Positions 20,954 to 33,303 of a stretch of DNA of 64,000 nt are shown here, piece after piece. Made by a program: the position numbers and the translations under genes. The notes beneath the pieces were generated by a model. It saw only the letters and a list, made by a program, of their open reading frames with translations. It had not been told where the DNA came from and did no database searches. The stretch covers positions 248,001 through 312,000 of the forward strand of contig CP150547.1 in assembly GCA_049487715.1 (NCBI GenBank), given 5' to 3'. The stretch's first letter is position 1. Each line of letters opens with the position of its first letter. Origin of the DNA: Pycnococcus provasolii (lineage: Eukaryota; Chlorophyta; Pseudoscourfieldiophyceae; Pseudoscourfieldiales).

Positions 20954-21008
20954 CTTCACTCACTTCACCTCACTTCACTCACTTCACTTCACTTCACTTC
21001 ACTTCACT
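20954..21008 (+). repeat. TTCAC pentamer microsatellite
   Basis: About eleven units of CTTCA/TCACT with a few CTCAC variants, in the non-coding region upstream of the kelch-RING gene. Confidence 0.85.
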
Positions 21009-21100
21009 ACCTCGCTGGCCCTTAAGCTTAGGTTGCTTGCCCCTCTAAGAGGTTGCCACGTCTGTCTGTCCCCCTCGGGCTCCGGAGCATCTGTCCCATC

Positions 21101-21147
21101 GGGGTTAGGGGTAGGGTTAGGGTTTGGGTTAGGGTTTGGGTTTGGGT
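21101..21147 (+). repeat. Degenerate telomere-type tract
   Basis: Alternating GGGTTAGG and GGGTTTGG units upstream of the kelch-RING gene. Confidence 0.8.
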
Positions 21148-21383
21148 ACTCGACGAAAACCAAGCAAGAGCAGTCGTCTGAGGCCACAGCGCTGAGGCCG
21201 TTCGTTGTGAGCTTATGTTGACATGTGCGTGTCTACTGTATGTACAGCTCTCGATGTCCGCGATGGCGAGCGAGAAAGATGGCAAGATTTTGTCGTCTAC
21301 ATCATATTCAAAATACAATTCTCAATGTATAATACAACGTGTTGTAAAACGAAAAAATCAAAAAATCGATGGGTTACAAGTCC

Positions 21384-23132
<1,749 letters not shown>

Positions 23133-23503
23133 TCATGCTGTAAGTCAAAATCAAAAGGAAATATGTAAACACAAGGGTCTCATAGACATAAGACATGACA
23201 CACAAATACAGGACAGTGCAGTGTACTGTATGTATAGGCACGCAAATTATCATTTATATAGACTACGGGTATCGTTTTCGACGGGATTTCTTCTCCAAAA
23301 ACCAGTCTAGCTAAAGGTAGCCGAGGAATATTGTAGTGAGAAGAGGCCATGCGTGTAAGGTGTATGTGTAAATGTGTCATCGAGCCTCCTACGAGCCTCA
23401 TCTTGCTGGAATCTCCTCTCTTGAAGTCTTGCTTGAACGGGAGCTCTTGACCCACCGGAATGGTCTTGAAAAGAAGGCCCTCCAGTGGCCTTGAAAGCAC
23501 TTG

Positions 23504-23537
23504 AAGATTGAAGAGGGCGCACGCCTTCTTCAATCTT
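23504..23537. repeat. Short stem-loop
   Basis: AAGATTGAAGAGG pairs with CCTTCTTCAATCTT (one bulge) around the loop GCGCACG. It is in non-coding DNA; function unknown. Confidence 0.6.
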
Positions 23538-23679
23538 TGGAACGAACTTGCAAAACCACTTCTCTGACGACAGGAGTCTGAGAGAGACTCGGAGTGCAAG
23601 CAAGAAGGAGCTCCGTGCAAGACCAGACCAGAAAAGGCGCAGAAAAGACGAACTGCTTGACGAGCCTAGAAGGGGTGGC

Positions 23680-23714
23680 CTGAAAAACCTGAAAAACCTG
23701 AAAAACCTGAAAAC
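23680..23714 (+). repeat. Nine-base tandem repeat CTGAAAAAC
   Basis: About four copies of CTGAAAAAC in non-coding sequence upstream of the EF-hand gene. Confidence 0.85.
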
Positions 23715-24162
23715 AAACAAACCACTTGGAGGCTCAAGGGCTCGAGCGAACTTGTGCGCGCGCGCAACTTAACTTACTTTCAGCAACTTTATTTCTTAAG
23801 CATAACTTGCTCACGCTGACGCTGCGCTTCGTAGCGGCGCGCGTTGGTGTATTAGGGTTAGGTGTCGTATCGTGTGTACTGTCACTGTCGTATAGGTTGG
23901 TAGTATTCTCACGAGGATAAAGTAAAGTACCTTAAGCAAACGTACTCACTTCCTGTACTTAAGAAGTGTGTGTGTGTGCGTGTCTTGTGTGTGCTCACAA
24001 GTGCGCACTTCAAACCACTGGTGTTTCTTTTCTCTCTCTGAGCTTTTCTCCTTGCTTAGCTTCTTCTTCTTCTCAAGAGTTCTTCACACTGGTTCTTGTC
24101 TTCAGCAGCAGCAGGTGTAGTATCTATCGGGTGTATCTATCTTTGAATCAAACCAGTAAAAC

Positions 24163-27100
24163 ATGGTGTTTGGCTTTGGACGACAGAAAAGAAAAGCTCA
24201 GGCAAACAAGGTACGTTTTAAGGCTGTTTTGACTTGACTTGAGGGATTTGTGATGGATGCGTGCGTTTGCGTTGTTCGAAGAGAGAATCGGAAGCGGTGC
24301 GGTGGCTTAAGCGGTGCGCGATGAGCTTCCACATGTCTCGTCTTTACTTGGCGAAGCTTGGCGTGCTACTTTATTAGTATTATGATTATTACAACCAAAC
24401 ATAACATAACGCGTGTCATGTTTTTGCTCACGAACGAACGACATGGTGACCATGGCCACACACACACACCTCATTCCCTTCCTTTTTGTTTTTGTTTTGA
24501 AAACAAAAATACAAAAACACACAAAAAAATAAATACAGGCCGCCGCGGAGGCTGCAGAAGCTAGCACAGAACCGGCCACAGAAACGCCGGCACCGGAAAA
24601 TGTCAAGACGCCGGAGGCGTTTATCGGCTTCCTGCAAAGCAAGGTGAAGAGCGACGGCGTCGCTGTTGAAAAGGCTTTCCACGCAGAAGATCGCCTGAAG
24701 CGGGGAAGTCTCAGCCGCGTGCAGTTCCTGCGATTCCTGCGAAACATATTCGGATCCGCAAGCACGCTCAGCATCGCGCAGGTGCGATACGTGGAGCTCA
24801 TGCTCGCAAAGGAGTGCCGTGACATCACCTTCGCCTGGTTCGCGGAAAGCGTCAACCAAGGACACGAGGCGACCGTTGCCGTGCACCGCTCTGACAGAAC
24901 GGAGGTGGAAGAGACGCTCGCGGAGGCGACCAAGGCGATGCTTGCAAGCCGCACCGAAATCAGGCGCGTGTTCGCCGAAGTCGACGAGGATGCGGATGGG
25001 CAGATCGAACTCGCGGACGTACGCAAGCTCATGCTGTCGCTGTATCCTGCGGCGACGCCCAAGGAGATTCGATACGTGCTTGCAGGCGTTTGCTCAGCCA
25101 ACTCCGAAGGCGACGGGCGCATCGGCCGTCGAGAGCTCGTTGCAGCCCTCAAGGTGCTCGTACCAGGGCGCGGAGGAGCAAGCCCCACGCGCAGTGGAAT
25201 GGGCAGCCCGCAGAGCAGCGGTTTGTCGGCGGCACAGGAGATTGCGGAGGAGAAAAAGGAGGACGAGACGATGAGCACATCGAGTCGACGGCGCAGGCAC
25301 CGCTCCGCGGAACGCGGTGAGGGCGGCGAGGAGGGAAGCAGCCGCCGGCACAGGCATCGCTCCGCGGAGCGCGGTGAAGGCGGCGAGGAGGAGGGCGGCG
25401 AGTCGTCGCGACGCAGGCGTCACCGATCCACGGAGCGCGGTGAAAGTGAGGAACGGCGGCACCGACACCGCTCCACGGAGCGCGGTGAAGGCGGCGAGGA
25501 GGAGGGCGGTGAGTCGTCGCGACGCAGGCGTCACCGATCCGCGGAGCGCGGCGAGGGTGACGAGGAGGGACGGCGGCACCGACACCGCTCCACGGAGCGA
25601 GGCGAAGGCGGCGAAGAGGGGCGGCGGCACCGACACCGCTCTGTAGAGCGAGGCGAGGGCGGCGAGGAGGGAAGCAGCCGACGACGACGCCACCGCTCCT
25701 CAGAGCGTGGAGAAGGTGAGGAAGGTGGTAGCCGCCGACATCGGCATCGGTCGGCTGAACCGGGCGAAGAAGGACGCAGACATCGACGAGAGCGATCGCG
25801 CGACGACGAGGATAAGACGGCGGCGGATGCCAATCACGACGTTGAGGCGGCCGCGGCGGTAGCCGCCAAGGAATCCGCAACACCCAAGGTTGAAATGGAG
25901 CAGGATGAGGGCGAAATCGTGGCGAATCCGATGCTGTCGCGGGGTCAGGGAGCGAGTGCGACAACAGAGTCGGCGGAGGATCAGATTCGAAAGATGCTTA
26001 CCGAACGCATGCCTGTCGAAAAAGTGCAGAGCCCAACGAGCGTAACGAGCTCGAGCCCTGGCACCAGCGGAGGCAAGCGAAAGCACCGACGCAGCTTGTA
26101 CGAAGATGCCCAGGAGGACGTGACCTCCCCACGTGGCAAAGATGGAACGACGTCGAAGGCGCCAATGGAGGAGGAGCAGGCTGCGATTAAAATTCAGGCG
26201 GCAGTGCGCGGTAAGGCGGCCAGACGCGAGGCGAGGCACCAGCGTAATCGAAAGTCTGGTGTGCCCAGTCGCCTTCAGGGAATGGACGAGCCGAAGTCGT
26301 CGCCATCACCAAGTCGCGGCAACGTGGACGGGAGCTATGATCGCGAGGCGATTCTCGAGCTGGCGAAGCAGAAGCGTGCAGCGAGAGAGCGTGCTGCGAT
26401 TAAGATACAGGCTAACGTGCGTGGCAGGGCGGCTCGCAAGGAGGTGAAGCGCCGCCGAAAGGTGCGGTCTAAAGCTGCAGCTGCGCCTGCACCAGCCCCA
26501 GCAGCGCCAACGGCAGTGCCGGATGCTGACGAGCCATTCGACCTTGACAAGGAAATGGAAGCACTCGGCCTGTCGCCAAAGAGCGAGACTGTCAAGAGTC
26601 CTACGCGCGTGGAATCCCCACCGGCGATGCCGCCAGTCCGTTCTGTTTCTCCAAAGGCGGGAGGTTCACCTCGGTGGCCGACGGAGGTGCCATCCGCAGA
26701 GGATGAAATCGTCGCCAAGCCTGCTCTTGCCAGCGTGGCGAGCGACGCAGTTGACATGCAGCGCGAGCTTGCGAAGCTTGGCCTCGGAGCTTCCCAGGAA
26801 AAGCCTGTGGCACTCGTCGAGTCGGCGGCCGCCATCGCTGAGCCAAGCGCACAGATGCCATCGCGGCTGAGTCCACAGCCGGCGGCACCTGTGCCCGCGG
26901 CGTCAGTATCACGTGCGAGCATGCGTGAGCGTCTGCGCATGGAGTCCTCAAATGCGGATTTTGAACATCCGAATCGCCGCGAAGAGGCGTGGATGGTGCA
27001 GTCCACCACCAGTGCAACCAAGGTTGGTGCAGTCGCGGCAAGTACTGTCGCGGCGCCGTCGTACTCTGGCCTTGCGGAAAATCCAGCGTACTCCCCAGCA

Positions 27101-30100
27101 CGCGCGTCGCAGAGTGCTCTGCTGTACACGGATACGTACTACAAGTCTCCTGGAGTGGCGCAGAGCGAGCGGCTGAACGCTTCATACGACGCCCCCATCT
27201 CGCCTATTCGACCCGTGCGGGAAGAGCTTCCAAAGCCACCCGAAGTGCCTGCGGTGGCGACTACGAGCACCTCGAGTGGCGAAAAGAATGCCGCCGCAAT
27301 CCGTAATCTAGACAATCGTCTCGAGCATCTCAGCGATCTTATGCAGCGACAGCTGCACCTTTCCACGATTGGCCTTGAGGCGTCCGTTGCAGCGCAGGCA
27401 ACGAGCGCGGCGAAGTTTGCGGCTTACGACAACACACAAGCTCTGCCCACATCAGTGCCGAGCGTGGACCTAACGGATCACGACTGGACGATGGATCATG
27501 AGGATGTGCTGCTTCGCGGAGTGGATGCTCAAGGCTCGGAGTTGAAGCCACCGGGTCGTGCTAGTGGAGACATTTTCGAAGACGCAACCATGTGTCAGGA
27601 GCGAATGCGCGACGCGGTTCGTGCGATCGTAGACATCAACGCGGAGATCTCGCAAAACCGCGCCACTTGGGCAGCGAATGCCGCGGCTCGCCGCCCTGCC
27701 CTCTCGCGCATGCTTCAGGAAGTGATGGACTCGACGAGCGCTTTCGCTGGCGCTCTGGAGCGCACGGAGGACGCGACGGGCGTGTTCACCGAAGAAGCTC
27801 GAGAGGCGATTGCATGGTCCGAAGCGAGTATCGCGGAGCTGCAGACGGCTGTACGTGCCGCATCGCAGGCTCTTTCGTCGCGCAGTGAGGAGGAAGCTCG
27901 CGCGCGCTTCGTCGAAGCAACACGAGCTGCGCAGGAGCTCAAAACGGCGATGCTGGCGCGAGCTCACGATGCACTCTCGTCGTCGGCGGCCCACGGTGGT
28001 TCGGCCGTCCGGACCTCACCAGGTCTCGCTGGCGCAGTGCAGGACAAGATTGCTCTCGAGATGGAGGTCTTAAGTGCGCAAAATTCCGCCTCGAGGCAAA
28101 AAGCTCGGCGCCTGTGGTCTCGCGCAAAGGCATATGTGCTGCAGAAGGTCCGTCGCGAGCGCGGCGAGAGCTATCGTCGAACGCTCGGCCTAGACGCTGC
28201 CGCGGCACCGCGCCGAAGTCCGCGGTCGGCCACGGGCGCGTTCAGCAGCACCACTGCGCAGTCACTCAAGAGCAGCGTCGAGGACGCCCTGGAGATGGAT
28301 TCGCTTCTGCGGTCTGTGGGTCTCGAAAGCAGCAGCAAGGTGCCAGCCAGCGGTATGGGAACCAGCAGTTCCCTTGGATTTGCCGGTGGCAGCCCATCTC
28401 AAGCCTTCACCAGTTCCGCTACCCCGGCGTACGAGTCGCTTGCCGCGGCGTCATACCCTCCGCCTGGCTACGAAATGCCAACGGTGCAGCCACAGAGCCC
28501 GCAGGATATCAGCAAGGCACTTCGTGATGCTTGGGAGAAAGGAAAGCGCGACGGTTTCCAAACTGTTGCCGCGCGTCGCTTGGGTGGAAGCCCTCCCGGA
28601 ACAACATCGATGGGCGCGATCCCGCCGACGCAGGGTTATGGCATGATGCCGACGCCGTCGCAGAGCTACGGCATGATGCCGCTCATGCCAGGCTACGGTG
28701 GCATGATCCAGCAGCCACCTCAAGGGTATGGCATGATGCCGCAGGGTATGGGATACTATCCCCCGCAAATGGGAATGTACAATGGCCAGCAGTCTGCGAT
28801 GACAGGCGCTGCGTCTGCTACGCAGTTCGGTGCACAGTCTTCATTCGACGCAGCATCGGATGCGGCAAGTCTGCGTGACGAGACGGTAGAAGACCTGAGG
28901 GAGGAGCCCTCTGAGGAGGCTACCGAGGACGATGGGCCTCCTAGCTGGCTCGCCGACTTTGGTTGGATGGACCTCGCGGCGAAGGAAAAGAAGGCTGCCG
29001 CTCGTCTCCAGGCACGAAGCTTGATGAAGGGCCCGCGCGGGACACCAACTCCAACAGACAAGCGCCTGCGCTTCCGCGGCAAGAGTCCAACTGCGTCGGG
29101 CCTAAGCTACAAGGACTGGCGAGACAAGCAGATGAAGCTGGCAGCGGCAGAGGATGTCGCTCCTCCAGATGTCGCAGACGCTGTTGAGGCGGCGCAGAAG
29201 CGCCTGAAAAAGGCTGCAAAAGACCGCAAGGCGCGCGACCCGATTCAGCAAGCTATTGCACAAGAGCGTGCACACCTGAAGGCATCGAGCAATGCGCGAC
29301 CAAAATCCGTGGGATCGCCAGTGCGTGGCGGCAAGGCGCTCCCCAGCACGGGCTTCGCAACCTTCACCGAGGCTGTGGGCGCGAAGACGCCTGGAACGGG
29401 TGGGCGTGGTGCACGACAGGCAACGCACGGCATTCAGACGGAGCCAATCCCCATGGCTCACATCGAGCACCAAGGGCGAGGCTTGCCGCTCGAAGTGCTC
29501 TTTGACAACCTGGAAGCTGAGCTGAAGTCTAGAAAGTGGAGGCCCATGGAGCTTTTCAGACAATTTGACAGGGACCGTGACGGATCGCTGCGCTCTCCGG
29601 AGATTTCTAGCCTTTTGAAGAAGGTGGTGCCCGACATCAGCGCGGGACAAATTCGCTATGTGCAGGTAATGATGGACTTTGACGGCGATGGCGGCGTGAC
29701 GTACAAGGAATTTATGAGCAGTATCCGCGAGTGTCGACTTGCAGAAGGCTTGGTGCGTACGAGTGGCCTGTATCCCACCTTCCAAGGAGATCGTGACGCG
29801 AGCGCTCTCGAGCTTCTCGTGGGGCGTCTTCGCGCTGCCGTGAAGAAGAGCCCTCACGCTCTGAAGGCGTTCTTCGGTGAGGCTGACCGCAATCATAGTG
29901 GATATTTGGATCGAAGCGAGGTAGCACTGCTCGTGCGTAAAACGCTTCCCAGTCTCACGGCGGAGGAGGTGAGACTGATCGTCGTGCTGGCATCAACGTT
30001 TGACACGGATGGTGATGGCCGGGTAAGTCTTCAGGAACTGAAGCGGGCGCTTGAGGCTACTTCCAAAGAGCCTGGGACTGGCAACAAAAAGAAGGGCTCT

Positions 30101-30451
30101 GCGACGCCTGGCCCGAGCATGAGCACCGCCGGCTTGGGAAGAAAGGGAGCTGGTCCGGCGAGTGTGACGATGGGAAAGGTGGATGCCGCGGGACTCCTTT
30201 TTGGTGGCGGCGCTGGCGCTGGCGTGACCCCACCACGTGGAGGGGGCATTGCTTCTACTCCAATCTCCCCCTCATCTCCCTCCCGAGGAGGCAGCTGGAT
30301 TGGCGGAGGTCTCAGCAGCCTTGGAAGCATGGCGAGCAGCGTAGCAAAAGGCCTTGCGGTTCCCGTCGCAACGCTAGCAGCGGTTGGTGTGAGCATGGTA
30401 TCTCGTTCGTACGCCGAGGGCGGTGGAATGAGCCCTATCGCCACGCCGTGA
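24163..30451 (+). CDS. Large EF-hand and IQ-motif protein with Arg/Ser/Glu-rich repeats; two exons
   Basis: Join 24163-24210 and 24539-30451, 1986 residues. Exon 1 encodes MVFGFGRQKRKAQANK, and exon 2 continues AAAEAAEASTEP in frame. An EF-hand pair lies near residues 150-220 (DEDADGQIE and NSEGDGRIG loops). At about 260-433 is a tandem repeat of HRSAERGEGGEEG type, 12 or so units. IQ calmodulin-binding motifs occur near 560 (AIKIQAAVRGKAARR) and 633 (AIKIQANVRGRAARK), followed by a long disordered Pro/Ser/Ala-rich region. Helical segments precede a GYGMMP-type repeat near 1380. Four C-terminal EF-hands lie at about 1683-1860 (DRDRDGSLR, DFDGDGGVT, DRNHSGYLD, DTDGDGRVS). This is probably a calcium-responsive cytoskeletal or scaffold protein. 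No enzyme domain is seen and I recognise no named orthologue. Confidence 0.85.
24211..24538 (+). other. Intron 1 of the EF-hand/IQ gene (328 nt, phase 0)
   Basis: The donor GTACGT follows AACAAG, and the acceptor is AATACAG before GCCGCCGCG. The intron contains in-frame stops and AT-rich sequence with CACACA runs. Exon 1 is only 48 nt. The reading frame and the charged Ala/Glu composition continue smoothly across the junction. Confidence 0.8.
25270..25790 (+). repeat. In-frame tandem repeat inside the EF-hand/IQ gene
   Basis: Units of about 36-50 nt encode CGxCACCGCTCC-GCGGAGCGCGGTGAAGGC-like sequence (Arg-His-Arg-Ser-x-Glu-Arg-Gly-Glu). Copies vary in length but keep frame. The complement has an equally long open frame, which explains the antisense ORFs here. 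Confidence 0.85.
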
Positions 30452-30702
30452 TATTGATATTTTGGAATTCTCACCCAACGCAATTTCGTGGGTGTTATAT
30501 TTCGTCCTTGTTGTGATGTACGTCGCACCAATCCGCAATGATGTTTTCGCAAGGGTTTAAGTATGATGTGTAAGGGAACGCGATCGTCTTGCAATAATCT
30601 AACAAATTCATCTTAAAAGGACATTTATATCACACTCCCCTTCCCCCTCCCGGGTGGGTGCAGGGCGAGAAATGGACGAGGCAAAAATACGAATATTTGT
30701 GC

Positions 30703-33303
30703 TTACAAGTCTACGATGACTTGGTAGCCACGCTTCTTTGGAAAGTCCTTCAGGCATTTGTCAACGTGAGAAAGGATCCTGTTGAGATGCTCATCCAAGC
30801 GCAAATCCACACTAATTTGCGGGTGCACAACAATACTGCTCATGAGATACGAATGAGCGAGCACATTATGGTGCTCGTTCCACGCCGCGTCGGCGGAGAG
30901 GCTTGCGCGTACGAGGGAACTCAGCCTCATTGTCGCCACCTCGCGCAGGTGGTCAACCGTTCTCTTCCGGAATCGGCAGCCTATGACTCCCAGGAACAGG
31001 TTGGGGGAGCGATATCCTGGGTAAGGTCGCTTGATCTCAGGCACATCGTCCACGCCATTGCCCGCCGCACTATTGTTCAAGAAGAGTAGGAACGCATTAG
31101 CATCGTCGACGCGCGCAATGTTTCCGCTTACGCGATCATCATTTCCGGTGAGATAGTCGAAGATTTGCATGTCCACCAGTTCCAGCGCACGTCCGTACCA
31201 CTGCGAGTCAAAGTCATTCCATGTCCTCGGCGGAGGTGGTGGCGGCGTGACGTGAAGCGCGCCTAGTCCCGGACCATCAGCCCATCTGCCCAGCCTTCCA
31301 TCGTTGTACATCTTCTGCGCGACGTCAGTTCGACTCAAGGGTGCGTCGACGCTAGACTGCGAATGTGCCGCGAGGTTCGCTGCAACCGCCGCCGCCGCCA
31401 TGGCACTGCTTCGCCGCTTCTCGTCGCGCTCACGCTGCTTGTTTCGCAGCAGGACACCAGCCGCGGCGGAGAGGAGGCTTCGCCGCATCGTGCTGCGACC
31501 GTATACCGTCTGCAGAGCAGGCGGCGGTGGCGACGGCGAAACACCGCGCGCTGGCGGCGTCTTGACAGACTCGTCTGCATCCTCGTCATGTTCGATATCC
31601 TCATCGCCAAGTTGCAAACCATCTGACCCCTTCGATGGACGTCTTCGATGCCGCCTCCTTCGTCGAGTCGATGTCGAAGAGGTGGCGGCGGCGGCGTCTT
31701 CGCCGCTTGCGTCGTCTCCTGCATCCTCGCCGTCCTCCTCGCTGCTCACGGTTCCGACATTGTGCTGTGGGATTAAGCCCGAAGGTGGTGGCCGCGGCGG
31801 CGGTATGCCGGCGTATTTCTTCTGCATCGTGTCCATCCTGCTGGATAAACCAATGCCGTCAGCCTCGAAGCTCGATTTCGCCATCTTGGCATTGATCCCC
31901 TGCAGGCTCTGCGCCGCATCCTTGTCACTTGAAAGGCGTGCCGACGTTCCCTCGAGCGTCTCATCCTTCGGGAGTGGATTGCTCACGTATTCCCAGAATT
32001 CCCCTGTGTCGTCACCCACGAGCGGGCTCTTTTCAGTGAGCTTGGGGAAACGCAGCGGCGCGCTAGGAACAAGCGCGGTTAGCTCGATGAGCGCGTGTGT
32101 GTCGTTGCTGCTGTACCTCTTTCTCAGGAGGCGCAGCATGCGCGTGACGCGTCGCGCAGCTGGTGCCTCGGGCAGGTTGAGACCATTCGCCTCACGAGCG
32201 GCTGCAAGCGCTTCTGAGGCTGCCTGTCGCTTGATCATCTGCTCTGCATCCGATCCCAGGTTCTCCTCAAGCAGGGGCATTTCGTCTCCCGCGAGTGGGC
32301 GCGCGAGCGCTGACTGCTGCAGTCGGCGCCGATCGCGGCGGCGTACTGCATTGGGTCCTGCGCGACGGTCGCCCGTGATGGGAATGCGCATCGGCTCGCC
32401 ATCCTCAAGGGCCGTATCGTCCGTCGTCACCGCAAGCAGATGCTTGGCGAGTTCGTTGAACGAGAAGTATCGCAGTGTCGACGCGGGCGTTCGGTGGAAA
32501 CCCACAACACGGTCGACGTGGAAGGCGTACGCATTTCCACCACCCTTTCCCGCGACGCGGTACGGCGTAAAGTTTGGTGCGGGTGGTGCGCCTGCGAGGT
32601 CGTGCCCAAAGGAGTGGCTTCGGCTCGCGGCTGTGTGCCCGTGCCGAATCATGATGCTCGTGACATGCCTGTGGTTAGGCACGAGCGCGGCGACAGCGCG
32701 TTGTCCCGTTGCCAGGTCGAAGGTGAAGCTGCTAAAGGTTCCCAGCCACTGTGCCTCGTTGGCGCCCTTAGGCCTCCAGTTGACGCGCCTCACCGGCGCC
32801 TTGAGTGACTCGAGCCACCGTGCGTCGCACTGCGACACGGTCAGCTCGTGCTCTGGCTTTCGGCACAGGTTATTTCCCCACCGGCAGAAGATTTGCGGGT
32901 AGGACTCCAGCGGCGGGTTTCCGTTTGCACATCTGTGAATTCTGTTGGCGACGCCTAACGACGCGACGCCCTTTCCCTGCGTGGACTTGATGAGGTACAG
33001 AAGCGGCGAGAGCACGAGCACGGTGACAACCATGGGTACGAGGCACCAAGCGAGCAAGTTGGTACCTTTTTGTCTTTTCTGCTGGTCGTACGACGCCATG
33101 GTCGGCGGCATGCCTCTGATGGCTGTCCTTGCTGGTGGCCTATTATCTGCTGCTGCTGCATATCTGGCTGGGTTGACGTGGTAGAGATTCATCGCACGCG
33201 ATCCTCCTCGGTTGAGCGGTAAAAAGTCAGCGGAGCCGCCGCCGCCGCCGCCGCCGCTGCGCGAAGAAGAAGAAGAATCAATGATGCCACCAGCAGGCCG
33301 CAT
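30703..33303 (-). CDS. FAM20/four-jointed-type secretory-pathway kinase homologue, probable pseudokinase
   Basis: The protein is type II: a Gly/Ser and basic N-terminus, then one membrane segment (LVPMVVTVLVLSPLLYLI, about 90-108). C-terminal motifs match FAM20-family kinases: AFHVDRVVGFHRTP (about 258), the catalytic loop MQIFDYLTGNDDR (about 712-724) and a tail like FAM20 (CRFRKRTVDHL, LDEHLNRILSHVDKCL). The family phosphorylates secreted proteins or glycans in the Golgi. The catalytic Asp of GNxDR is kept. However, the metal-binding Asp of the LDNG motif is Asn here (FLNNSAAG, about 738), and the helix-C Glu expected four residues before FHVDR appears to be Asn. A 450-residue disordered Ser/Asp/Arg-rich insertion splits the lobes. 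The alternative start MNLYHVNP at 33192 is equally plausible. Confidence 0.75.
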   Translation of the reverse strand: MRPAGGIIDSSSSSRSGGGGGGGSADFLPLNRGGSRAMNLYHVNPARYAAAADNRPPARTAIRGMPPTMASYDQQKRQKGTNLLAWCLVPMVVTVLVLSPLLYLIKSTQGKGVASLGVANRIHRCANGNPPLESYPQIFCRWGNNLCRKPEHELTVSQCDARWLESLKAPVRRVNWRPKGANEAQWLGTFSSFTFDLATGQRAVAALVPNHRHVTSIMIRHGHTAASRSHSFGHDLAGAPPAPNFTPYRVAGKGGGNAYAFHVDRVVGFHRTPASTLRYFSFNELAKHLLAVTTDDTALEDGEPMRIPITGDRRAGPNAVRRRDRRRLQQSALARPLAGDEMPLLEENLGSDAEQMIKRQAASEALAAAREANGLNLPEAPAARRVTRMLRLLRKRYSSNDTHALIELTALVPSAPLRFPKLTEKSPLVGDDTGEFWEYVSNPLPKDETLEGTSARLSSDKDAAQSLQGINAKMAKSSFEADGIGLSSRMDTMQKKYAGIPPPRPPPSGLIPQHNVGTVSSEEDGEDAGDDASGEDAAAATSSTSTRRRRRHRRRPSKGSDGLQLGDEDIEHDEDADESVKTPPARGVSPSPPPPALQTVYGRSTMRRSLLSAAAGVLLRNKQRERDEKRRSSAMAAAAVAANLAAHSQSSVDAPLSRTDVAQKMYNDGRLGRWADGPGLGALHVTPPPPPPRTWNDFDSQWYGRALELVDMQIFDYLTGNDDRVSGNIARVDDANAFLLFLNNSAAGNGVDDVPEIKRPYPGYRSPNLFLGVIGCRFRKRTVDHLREVATMRLSSLVRASLSADAAWNEHHNVLAHSYLMSSIVVHPQISVDLRLDEHLNRILSHVDKCLKDFPKKRGYQVIVDL

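Larger units (their letters stand above)
20576..21383. other. Region between kelch-RING and RUVBL1 with pentamer and telomere repeats
   Basis: Contains GTC/GCC-rich sequence near 20640-20790 and a TTCAC pentamer array at 20954-21008. A degenerate telomere tract (GGGTTAGG, GGGTTTG units) lies at 21101-21147, about 530 bp upstream of the kelch-RING start. GTATGTACAG near 21238 and an AT-rich stretch lie on the 3' side of RUVBL1. The open frame upstream of 20575 is Ala/Ser-rich and is considered 5' leader. Confidence 0.5.

Noticed and set aside
23180-23720. Overlapping minus-strand ORFs upstream of the EF-hand gene
   Set aside because: Their coding content is simple repeats (FRFFRFF from the CTGAAAAAC array) and a hairpin, with no family resemblance.
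31304-32902. 532-residue plus-strand open frame over the FAM20-like gene
   Set aside because: It is antisense to the disordered insertion of the FAM20-like protein. It is Ser/Arg/Ala-rich with no domain, while the minus strand carries conserved kinase-family motifs.
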